Positions 36,001 to 48,000 of a stretch of DNA of 64,000 bases are shown piece after piece. The stretch spans positions 25,258,120 to 25,322,119 of the forward strand of contig CM068373.1 in assembly GCA_034769895.1 (NCBI GenBank). The letters run 5' to 3'. The notes under the pieces were generated by a model. It saw only the letters and a list, made by a program, of their open reading frames with translations. It made no database searches and had not been told where the DNA came from. A program made the position numbers and the translations under genes. Positions within the stretch are counted from its first letter, which is position 1. Every line of letters begins with the position of its first letter. Source of the stretch: Magicicada septendecula. Taxonomy: Eukaryota; Arthropoda; Insecta; Hemiptera; Cicadidae.

Positions 36001-39000
36001 TCCCTCCTCGAGGTGGACCACCGCCCGACGAGGATGAATGGGACGCTCTCTTAGAAGGCCCTTTACCAACCATCGCAGCCGGAGACTTTAATAGTAAGCA
36101 TCCCCTGTGGAACAGCCGTGTCTCTAACCCATACGGCCGCTCTCTGTACCAATACGTTCAACGTCATCCTCATGTGAACGCTCTTGGTCCTAGATCACCG
36201 ACCTATATCCCCAATCAACGGGGACCTCCAGACGTCCTTGACATTGCTGTTGTCAAAGACTTGGCCTACCCTATAGCTATCGAAGCCGTGTCAGACCTCT
36301 CGTCTGATCACGACCCGGTAATACTCACTGTTCGGCACACGCTGGACACACCTCTCCAGCCTCCCCATCGTGTAACGAGAGTCAACTGGCGATCGTTCCA
36401 CGATGAACTGGGTCGAACAGTACCATCTGACCCCCAGGTCGACATCTCCAGCCCGGATGATGTAGACCGCTTGGCCGACTATCTTCAAGAAGTCGTCACG
36501 TCCGCCATGGACAAACACACCTATAACGTCCCTCCGCCCAACAGACGGTCGCAGTTACCTGAAGAGCTGATTCTGGCCATCCGCAACCGGCGCCAGCTCC
36601 GTCGGAGATGGCAACAAACCCGGGACCCTGCCGTAAAACGCAGGCTGAACGCCCAATCAGACCTTGTCAAGCAGCTTCTGCTTGATGCCACTGCTCATCG
36701 ATGGGACTCATATCTTGAGTCTCTGGAAGTCACGCCACAGTCCGTTTTTCGGGCTGCGCGCCGACTCACTGGCGAGAAAAGGACCCGCTATCCCCTACGA
36801 TCACCGAACGGGATTGTGTACTCCGCGGCCGACAAAGCAGAAGTCTTTGCCGATACCATGGAGGAACAATTTACCGTTCACAGAGGCGTCTGTGACCCCG
36901 GCCATTCGGCAGCGGTCGCAGACTTCCTATCTGGATATTTTTCCCACCCTTTCGCAGACCCAATCGACCCGTTCGACGAGGCTGAAGTGGAAACGGCCAT
37001 TAGTCGACTGCGCCCCAAGCGGGCGCCCGGCGAGGACCGTATTGGTGCAGCGGCCCTACTTAACGCCCCAGCAAGTCTCGTCTCACTCATCCACGTGCTG
37101 TTCAATGGATGTCTCTGGCTCCATTACTATCCCAGCCCTTGGAAACGAGCCAAAGTCATCATGTTGCCGAAGGCTCGCAAGCTGCGTTCACTCCCTGAGA
37201 ATCATCGACCAATCTCTCTTTTGCCAGTCTTATCGAAGGTGTTCGAGCGCCTCCTGCATCGCCGGATTACTCCCCTGCTGGATAATTTCATCCGGCAGGA
37301 ACAGTTCGGCTTCCGCAGGCAGCATTCGACCACTCTTCAACTTGTCCGAGTTGTCACGCAACTCACCGACGCCATCAACAGGAATCATCAAACTGTCGCC
37401 GTCCTTCTGGACGTGAGCAAGGCCTTCGACAAAGTCTGGCACGAAGGCCTTCTCTATAAACTAGCCACGTCCCCTCTCCCTGCCTCATTTGTACATCTGA
37501 TGCGGTCGTATCTCTGCGACCGCAAATTTAGGATCTGCGTCGACGGGACGTACTCTTCTGTCCGCCCCGTCGCCGCTGGCGTTCCTCAAGGATCTGTCCT
37601 CGGCCCCGTTCTGTACCTAGTGTACACGAACGACCTGCCAGTATTGCCTGGAGTCACGCTCTCTCTCTATGCGGACGATGCGATGTACCACACCAGTTCT
37701 GCAAACCTTCGTTTTGCGACTGACGTGGTGCAGCGCCAGCTCGCCTTACTTCCGGCCTGGCTAAGGAAATGGCGGGTGGCGATCAATACGGAGAAATCCG
37801 AGGCGATTGCCTTCTCCCGTCAGCTCACTTCCCGATGCCAGACCCTCTCCCTTGAAGGGAGCCCAATCGCTTGGCAACGTACTGTGAAGTACTTGGGCGT
37901 CACTCTTGATCGACGCCTAAGCTTCAGAGCTCACGTGTCCACAGTGCTCCAGCGCGCCCGAGGCGTCAAAGCCAAACTATACCCATTCTTATCGCCTCGA
38001 GGGCCACTGCCAGTGCGCACGAAGCTCTCGATCTATCTGCTCTTTTTACGAGCCGTCCTTATGTACGCAGCGCCTGCATTTTGGACCCAACTCGCCCCCT
38101 ACGTCGTTAAACGCATGGAAGCCTTCCAAGCCCTTACCCTTCGCCTTATCTCCGGCTCTCCCTGGTATGTAAAAAATGCTACTATCAGGCGAGGGCTGAA
38201 GATTCCGTCGCTCGATGGATTTGCGCGAACTCTCACGTTCAATCTCTTCCATCGAGCATCCATCTCAGATTTTCCTCACCTCCAACACCTCGATAACGAT
38301 GATGGACCACCACCAGTCAAACGCCGCCGCCCTCGAGCTCTGCTCGACGACCCGCCGTAATTTTATAATACAAAATTGCCCTCTCACCATCTGTCCACGC
38401 GCCGACCAATCGTATTTTCACCACCTTCCTTCCAGTCAAATCCGGTCCGTTGCAGGCCGACAGATGGTTCGGGCGTTGTGCCGGCTTTAGGTGTGCCTAG
38501 CGCCACCTTCAGTCGGCAACTTCGCCCCTCCCATCTCTCGCCTGCCTCGGTATCGCCATAAGGCAGTCTACCGGACTCTTACCGGGCTGGCGGAAGTGTA
38601 TCGACCCGTTGTGGGCGAACAAATCCCGCCAATCCGTGCTAAGCGTTCGAGTAGACTTCCCTCTCAGGCCATTGGTGGATCGCGTCAGCGGTTCAGCCAA
38701 TCACAGCCTGTCTCCTTCACCTTCGCCAAAATAAAAAAGGGGGTACCCATCCTCGCAGCGACAAGTCTCGCACCAAGCACTCACCAAGCAACAGGCAGTC
38801 ATCGGGCTTGCCCGGACGCTGCCGTCACCGGGGCACGCACTGTGCTGTGCCCTGCGAACATCGTGACATCGTGACCAATATATCTTAACATCGAACTTTA
38901 TACAGCCAGTACACTTTTATGTTCTCGACGATGCGCATCGTGTTCCCGCACGATATGTGTGTATAATGAATTCAGTGTTTATGTGCGTGTTAATTGTTTT

Positions 39001-42000
39001 GTACTGACGAGCTCACCTCCAGTGATTTTTACCTTACAGTGAGCCCTAAACGCGGCGTGCCTAACGACTGAAGTTGCAAGAAGGACTTGCAACTCAGGTG
39101 TCTACCTATTATTTCAATTAATTAATCTGTATTTTAGTATTAATATTCAACTATAATAAAACGTTGTTAGTGGGTAGATTTTTATTTGCTCAACATTTTA
39201 TCCTGACACAAAATTCTGACGCATAAAATTACACGCAAAAAGAAATTTAATGTAATATTTTTTTTTTAGAAAATTATGTGTGCTTGCGGGGCGAACAAGC
39301 AGCTGATGTGACTGTCGTCCAATAATCTTACTAGATACCGTATCATAAAATAGTTTGGTTATATTATAATATTATTACAAAACTTTAGAATTGTCGCACA
39401 GTCTGTACAATATAGTCTCTAGAGCAGCACAAACACTTACCTGTCCGAATTCGCCTTTAGTATTGAACGTTTTAGTTACTGTTTCAAGAAGTTGGGTTAG
39501 TGAAGTTTCCGTCAATTCAGCCTTTTCAATTACATATTGTATATTGTGCCTGCAACAAGTAACAATAGAATAAATAAAATAATTTCTCCTTTATAGGTGT
39601 TTGTCTATTAACCTATATAGGCATGGTCTAACCTATTAACCTAATGGTCTGGGAAATTCCAATATGGTCCTAGACCTGACAAAGGGAATATCCTGATGTT
39701 CACCTCCCCGGGGTAGAGAGGTGGCAGCGTTTGTATATCAAGCGGCTAACGAACACAGGGACCGAGTATCAACCGGGGATAAAGTGATCCTCTCTATCAA
39801 GTGCTAATGGCCTCCTTGGAGGGAAGATGAGCGGATAGAGGACAGGGCACCTTATTGTTCTAGGGGTGAAAAATCACTCCTAAAGGCGGAGGAACGGAAT
39901 AGAATGCAGAAGGCAAGGGGAAACCACTGCATTAAAGATCTCTTTAAGATGTCCCTTATAGTATCAGCAGCTCTATGATGTATGGTTCTCTTGTACAACA
40001 TTCGGGAGGTAAAACGGTCCCCTGTTCGGATCTCCGGATGGAGGCTACTCGAGAGGTTAGTCCATTTAAACAGAATACTGAAAAGAGGATTGGCAGAAGA
40101 ACTAAGTTTATAGGGCATATACTAGACACAATAGGTTGGTTAAGAGAATAGTAGAAGGAACAATTGAAGGGAGGAATCACGGAGGTCGACCCCGTTTAGA
40201 CTACATGAGACAGCTTATGGTCGATATGAACTGCACATCATATTGTGAGGTGAAAAGAAAAGCAGAGAAGCATGAAGAATGGCGAGCTGCTGCCAACCAG
40301 CCTATGGGCTGCTAACCTAGAAAAAGAAGTCTACTAACCAAGCATGCCAAATGTTTTGAGGAATTCGGAAACTTGCATGATTTTACAGTACAATAAGATA
40401 ATAATGTTGTAAATTATTGTTTTACAAAAGTAGATTTCTTTTTTTTTATTTACAACTAGATCTACTTTTTATTTTTTGTTTAAACACTCTACGTTCAAGT
40501 ACAATTGAACAGCTGTCAAAAGCGTTTAAGCATCTGCACCAGCATATAAATGTGACTCATTACATGCGGGCCTTGAACTTCTTCTTCTTCAGGCTGTCGA
40601 CCTTACGATCCGTTTGGCACTCTTTGGTCCAACCATCTTTTCTTTGGACTTCCAATATTCCACCGTCCTTTTGCATTATAAACCAAAATTTGTTTTGGTG
40701 TCCTGATCTTATGGATTCTTTCAACATGCTCTATCCAATCCTGTCTGTATTGCTTTACCTTTCGTTTAGGTTTTATATTCCAAGGTTGACCCTTATAACA
40801 TCATTTCTTCGCCGGTCCATCCATATTAATTCTAGTAAGCCTACTGATTGTAAAAATCTTATTTCACTAACCTATATCCGCGTTTGAGTCTATGCGTTCA
40901 ATGTACAAATCTTATTGGCATAAACACCGCATGGCACTGTCATCGCTTTATAAAATTTCAAAAGAGTATCTCTTCTGAACTTTCCATTCAGAGTTTTTCT
41001 TATCGTTTTAGCGTTGTACTAGTTAAAATAAATAATGAGAGCCCTTGTACAATACAATCGTGTACGTTACAATTGACGGTTGACGTTCTATACGAAAATG
41101 TAGTAAAACGCGTTTTAACATAGGTCTGTACGCACCGCGTTCACAAACTGACTGAATTTTAGCAAAGTCAAAACCGAATTCGGAAGCACTTTGGAGACAG
41201 TGTAATTACTTTTAATTGCGGCGCAATATAATTGTAATTTCATTTTTAAATTAATTCACAGTTATTAATTCACGGCTATTTTGCTCTACACCTACATTAC
41301 GTGGATGTATTCTTATGTTTTTGGAATGTGGGTATTCTATCGTTTAGATACTTTTTGTTTACATTATTAAGTATAATATGGTAGACGTTTCATTGATAAT
41401 AATTCTTGTCATATTCTTCTCCTTCAATGGAATATGGAGAATGCGTCACAATGAGAAACTATACAAGCTATATAAAGACAATGATCTGGTCACCACCATC
41501 CGACTGTATAGATTGCAATGGGCAGGACACGTCATTAGAATGGAAGGCAACCGAATACCTGGGAAGGTACTGTTTCGCCAAATCGAGGGTAGAAGGCCTG
41601 TCGGAAAACCTGTCGGCATCGCTAGACTGACGCAGTGGCGAGGGGTGCTGATACTTTGCTTAAAACAAAACGATGGACGTCGATCGCCAAGAACAGGGAA
41701 CACTTTCGGCGGATAATTGTGGAGGCTAAGGTTCGACTCCGAACTGTGACGCCACAGAAGAAGAAGAAGAAGAAGAAGAAGAAGAAGAAGAAGAAGAAGA
41801 AGAAGAAGAAGAAGAAGAAGAAGAAGAAGAAGAAGAAGAAGAAGAAGAAGAAGAAGAAGAAGATATTCTTTTCCTTTGTTATAGATTGCAAACTACCCAA
41901 ACGCGTTTCGCCATTCTATACAGTACTGCATAGCATGAGATACGGTTCGTAATGAAGTTTTGTGAATGAATTATATTCTCCTAACCACATGATTCTTTTA

Positions 42001-45000
42001 TACACGGTAAAGGCAGTGAACGTGAAAAGCTGAAATTGGCCCTGATGCTCTTGATTTACACTGTCAGATTGGGAAAACCTAGGTAAATGCTACTTAGAAA
42101 AGTGACTGTCATAAGTAGAAAGTACAAGTGGCAATGAAACTCATTTGTATTGTTACGACATCACAGAACAATCAAGTTGTTGTCGAATGTGCCAGAAGAA
42201 TCTCGATGTAACGCGTGTGGCTTACATGCTTGTCGACGCATATTTGAGAGGTTTCTCGAAGGCGCCAGCCGCGCGGACCCTGTCAAGGCCGCAGTTAATT
42301 ACGTAGTTCATACGGACGCTAAGACGCAATTAGGAATCGTCTAGATTTTCGGTGGCTATAAATACATGGCAGCAGCGGCCTTACGTTTCAGTATAGCAGC
42401 GATATATTTACAGTTCGGCTAGAGAGTTATTCTCGGGCGATATTACTGTGTACGTTCAAGTGGTTATAAGTTAAGTGCCGTGTTTTATAATCGGACGGTA
42501 ATTGTAATACAATTGTGTTTAATTTTAGCGGACATTTTATTTGCGTGTGAACAATTTTTATTTGATTTGTTATAAGAGACTGTGTTGTTAATTATGAACA
42601 GTTTAACTGTAAAAATTAAAGCTGGTGATAGTGACTTAATTGGTGTCTTGTACTAATTTTGTTTCCACTGTACCTACGACGATCGAGTAGACCGTCATAA
42701 CAGTATGTATAAAATTAAAAAATATGCTCCCTTTTCTATCTTTCTAATATCATGATTAGGAAAGTAAAAATATTTATTGGGAATGACTTTACACGGGAAT
42801 TTATTATTGAGAATAAGTAATATTGGGACAGACCCAAGCAAAGTAAAAATACTTATTAAGATGTTGTTATCTTATTTTATTGCTTGTCATGGAAACTGAT
42901 ATTAAATAAGATGGCTTGATTGAGTGCGATAGAAATATATTTATTTAATTAGTAAAGTTGCGTTAGTGCTTATAATCACAAACAGGATTATCGCTGTTGC
43001 ACACCACTATAGAGAAAGTATTCCGATTAGCGCTTTCAAGCTTCTCAGCTCATCGTCAGATCGGAAATATTAACAGCAGGATAAAACCAAATTATTCACA
43101 CCCCCACCCGTCCCACTGACCACGCACAACCCCGTAAACAAGCTATAATATAAATGTCCCTTCCCAACCTCCGAGCCCTGTGTGTCACCCACGTCTGTCC
43201 AGTTTCATATTTTTCTAGCACATTCCTTGTGTTGTCCGTGTGTGCGCCCACAAGTGTGGATGAGAAAGGCTTTACAACGTTTAGGTTTAAAAAAGGATGT
43301 ACACACACACACACAACACAACACAAGGAATGTGCTAGAAAAATATGAAACTGGACAGACGTGGGTGACAGACAGGGCTCGGAGGTTGGGAAGGGACATT
43401 TATATTATAGCTTGTTTACGGGGCTGTGCGTGGTCAGTGGGACGGGTGGGGTTGTGAATAGTTTGGTTTTATCCTGCTGTTATTTTTTCCGATCTGACGA
43501 TGAGCTGAGAAGCTTGAAAGCGCTAATCGGAATAATTTATCTGTAGTGGTGTGCAACAGTGATAGTTCTGTTTGTAAAAATTATTTATGTTGCAAGTAAG
43601 ATTTCTTACACAATGAGAGTCAACTACATTATATCGACTTTAATTATTGTTTTTATTTGTATAATAAACGTGAATGTGTGTTACATTTTGAGCACAATGT
43701 TTTTTTTTATATTACAGTGAGTACTACCTTCACATTATATGATCACATTATAGTATACAATTTCATACATGCTACCGGCAAACATTACAGACATTTTTTT
43801 TTTAATTTTAAAATCTTATTTCCCTGATTCCTATGGTGCCATTCGACAAAGTGAGATAATTGAAGCCGCTGCAATCCATAGTTCAAGCTATGCGCTTTGA
43901 AAAAATGTTTTTTAATTAAATATTAATTTTGATAGTAATTCATTGTATTGTTACGTGATCCGGATAAAGTATTGCGTAATACGGAACGTTCTACAAGTTT
44001 ATCGAATGTTCCAGTGGATTCCAGATGTAATGTGAGTGTGCGTACATAATGCTGCTACTATGCGGTGAAAGACAATTACGCGTCAACTATCGGGTCTATA
44101 CCAGACCATGCCGGTCCGGGCGTGCTGTGTTCAAGGTCGCAATGAATTACATTCTAGTGTCTTCTAGTAGACGCCTATTAGCGAATAATCTGGAACCTCA
44201 GCGGGTATAAATACAAGTACTCAGTGACGGTCAGTCAGTTATTGTCGGGTGATTACTCTGTGCATTCAAGTGGTTATTAGTGAAAAGTAATTATTGTGGC
44301 AAGTGTTGTTGTTTTATAATCGTGAGGGACAATTGTAATACAGTCGTGATTTATATTAGTTGACATTGTATTGCGTGTGAAAAATTTTTATTTTATTTGT
44401 TGTAAGAGACAGTGTTGTTAATTACAAACTGTTTAACTGTGATAATTAAAGCTGGTGATTAGTGCCTAAATTGGTGTCTTGTAGTTTGTTTTCCACTGTA
44501 CGATCAGTTAGACCGTCGTAACAATATTTTGAATTATTATTCGACGTACAAAGCGAATTTACTGAATTACAGATTAAAACAACGTTAGTGTAGTGTGATG
44601 TATTCTACGTGTCCCAAGTTCTACTAAGTTCTAGGTCGTGTGAAAACTAAGCAAAGGTCGTGTGTCCCAAGTTCTCCTTAGTTCTAGGTCGTGTGGAAAC
44701 TAAGCAAATGTCGTGTGCCCCAAGTTCTCCAAAGTTCTAGGTCGTGTGGAAACTAAGCAAAGGTCGTGTCCCAAGTTCTCCTAAGTTCTAGGTCGTATGG
44801 AAACTAAAAACCTCCGAAATAATTTAACATGCTGCCTGTCAAACAGCATTTTCGATAAGGAAGGGACTGTCTTTTGCGGAGTCACCATCCTTCCGTTTCG
44901 CCACCAGATACTTCGGTACCCCCTCGCAGTGGCAGGCGATGGCACAAATTTTTCGGCATCAACCGAGGAGAAATGTGTCATTCTCTTTACCCTAAGAGGA

Positions 45001-48000
45001 GGGCTTTTTTCTAGACGACTGTTTCTAAGGGACTCCTTAACCCGAGAATTATTTTATGAACTTAAAATTTGTGTTTCCACCAGTACAGGGGAAGAGGCAG
45101 ATCACCACGGCAGAGTCTTAGAGTACCACGGCCAGAACCGAAAGCAACAGGGTTCGTCCTGGCGCCCTAAGGCCATCGTTCGCGACTCACTAACGTAGAG
45201 GTTAGAGCAATGTAGGTTACGGTGTGTTTTCAAACAGTCCCCGCAAACTTGACAGAGTGATTTACCAGTGTCCTGTTAGCCAGTTAAAGAGTTACAGCTC
45301 TTGTAGCCAGGCGTAGATTTGGACTACGTTGGGAGAATTATTATCATTATAATTATTATAAATACTTTTATTGGTATTATTATATTATTAGTTTGCTTAA
45401 ATACACGAAATAACATTTAATTTTTATTTGTATCGGCAATCTAAGACCACATACCAATTTCAATTCGTTACTCGTTGATTCGTTGTGCTTCTCTTTTCTC
45501 CTATATTCTTTCATCTTTCCACTGTGGCTCTTCTTCCTGTCTTTAACCACTTTGAACAAGCCTTTTTCTCTCTCCTACCCTGGACTTATTCCATTTTTAA
45601 CACTTCTTCCCAAAAAACTTCTTTTTCAATTGCTTCTTCTGCGTGTATGTTATTTGTTTTCTAAATCTTTTGGTCTTCTTTAATCCAACTTGATGTTGAC
45701 TTCTTTCCCCACAGATATTAGAAAATCTGTTTTGTTAACCTGTTGTCGTCCATTCTATATAAATGTCTAAAAAATAATAGTCTTCTAACATTTACTTTAT
45801 TTTTACAATGTTAATTCCAAAATGCATTTATTGTATGTACAGAAAATGTACATAAAGTAAATAACACTAAAAAATATACTGTATATAGTATATATAGCAA
45901 CCAAAATAAAACAAAATTTGTAAGCATAAATACTGACCGTACATAATCCCAAACGATGGGCACACCAGGTGTCCACGAAATACCGTACTGAGAGCTTGAG
46001 TAACCACAAAGCCTTTTGAGCAGTGTTTCAAACTGATCTGGGCTGAAATATTTCTCTCCAAGCTTTATGAGTCTGCAACATTATATATAATAACCTGTAT
46101 TATGCCTTAATTATATGTTACGAATAATAAGTTTAGCTAATCTTCAGAATAAAACTCGTAAGTTTACGGAGCTCGTGAGTACTGCTTTTCAGATATGTGT
46201 AAATGCGGTTTTAATTAAAACTACTTTGATTTCAGAAATTACGTGATGCTACATAACGAATATTTAAAGAAACATTACAGTCCTTAAAATTACTTTTTAT
46301 AACGGAATGTCTGTACCTATTCTTATACATTGAAACGAATGGAACCACCTAGAATAGCCAAGTGTGGAAGGTGTTGCTTCAGTCAAGGCCGCGTTCAAGT
46401 ACTTTCCAGAATAGTCTACAAAAAACTTGAATACACATCAAGTGCGTGCGCTTTGAGGATAGAAGGTTTTTAGAAGGCGTGTACGACCTATAAAAAGTCA
46501 AAGCAGCCGGCTTGTGAGTTCAGCGGTGTTGAGCAATTTCTTTAGCGCCGATTGAGTATTTATAGCAAAGTGCTGTTGTTTTATAATTAGTGCGAAATCT
46601 TTACAATTAGTATTATTATTGCCTGTGAACAATTTTTACTTCAGTTGTTGTAGGAAACTATCTTGTTTATTACAGATTATTAATTGTGATGTTTTACAAC
46701 TGCTTATTAGTAGTTTAATTGGTGTCGTGTATTTTGTTTTCCACTGTAACAAACGACGATCAATTAAACCGTCGTGACAGTATCACAGTGCCTGTTGGAC
46801 GTGAATGAAAAACTACATGAAACATTCAGGACGTTCAGAATTGGGCTTATAATGTGCAGCACCGTATAATTTACCAAACAAGATAAAAATACTGTACTTT
46901 TAGTAGACAGAAAGATAAAATTAATAACGTATACTTCTAAAAAATTAAACAGAGGACAGAACCAGTAGTATTGATCAGCTAGGAAGAAATCGTTAAGACA
47001 AAAACATGAAGGCGACACGAATAAATAACTTTTAACTTTGACAGTCATAATGTTGAGTAATTAATTAATTAATTGCATTTGTGGACACCATTATATATTA
47101 CGACATCACAGAACAATCTACGTGTTTGTCGAATGTGCCAGAAGAATCTCGATGTAACGCGTTTGGCGTACATGCTTGTAGACGCATTTGCGAGAGTCTT
47201 CTCAATGCCGCCAGCCGTGCGGACTGTGTCAAGGCCGCACTTAATTATGTAGTTCATACGGACACTAAGACGCAATTGGGAATCGTCTAGATTTTCGCAG
47301 GTATAAATACGTGATGGCGGCGGCCTTAAGTTTCAGTATGAGTGCGATATTTTGGCCGTGCGGTTCAAGATTTTAGTAGCGATATTACTGTGCGCGTTCA
47401 AATGGTTATTACTTAAGAGTGGTGTTTTATAATCGGACGGTATAATTGTAATACAATTTTGTTTAATTTTAGTGGACACTTTATTGCGTGTGAACAATTT
47501 TTATTTGATTTGTTGTAGAGATTGTGTTGTTAATTACGAACTGTTTAACTGTAAAAATTAAAGGTGTGATTAGTGACTTAATTGGTGGATTTGTTTTCCA
47601 CTGTACCTACGACAATCGAGTAGACCGTCGTAACAGTGGTGTCTGAAGTGGGAGAGAACGGTTAACAGTGGAGACAGTGGACACTTTGTACAAGACGAGT
47701 GTAATTCGTAATTAATCGGAAAACAATGGATACCAGTCAGATGATAGAATCATTCAAACCAATGCTACTACAGACGGAGAAACGACAGAACGAAAAACGC
47801 AGTCAGGAAATAAAAACGGCAATAAATTACGACAGAAAACGTAATGGAAGAACTGCTAAAAGAAAAACGTAAGCGTGATAAGAAACACCAGAGGGACGAC
47901 AAAAAGAAGAATTTAGTCACCAAGCAGACGACGTTAAGACGTTCTTACAAGAGGATACCGCTGCAAAATTCGTCCTGTCAGGAGGTAAGCTAAACAAACA

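Larger units (their letters stand above)
33804..38873 (+). mobile_element. Near-complete jockey-clade LINE
   Basis: The G+C-rich body contrasts with the A+T-rich flanks. Layout: 5' UTR (to 34150, with repeated CAGTG motifs at 33978-34030), ORF1 (34151-35671, one stop), ORF2 (35664-38360, open), and a 3' UTR ending in two tandem ACATCGTG units (38858-38873). ACCAATATAT occurs on both sides (33794-33803 and 38874-38883) and is taken as a 10-base target duplication. The exact 5' end is inferred from that alone. It is inserted inside foldback family F5, within the last intron of the aminopeptidase and antisense to it. Confidence 0.85.
42964..43575. mobile_element. Foldback element, family F2 long form
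   Basis: Outer ends match 10560-10774 (CACAAACAGGATTATCGCTG and inverse). The arms extend inward for about 260 bases each (left to about 43234, right from about 43313) with near-perfect pairing (AAATGTCCCTTCCCAACCTC against GAGGTTGGGAAGGGACATTT). A roughly 80-base unique centre includes a CA run. Each arm carries an intact hammerhead-like motif. Mirrored short frames in the arms are reflections of the palindrome. Confidence 0.9.

Noticed and set aside
36664-37416. A 250-codon frame inside jockey ORF2
   Set aside because: An alternate-frame shadow of the 898-codon ORF2. The shadow has no domain, while ORF2 has every endonuclease and RT motif.
43096-43457. Pairs of frames reading the same short peptide on both strands
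   Set aside because: They mirror each other because the region is a palindrome. No family and no start context.
45936-45938. GTATTT four bases downstream as the donor of exon C
   Set aside because: It would leave phase 0, and exon D would then begin out of frame and hit a stop.
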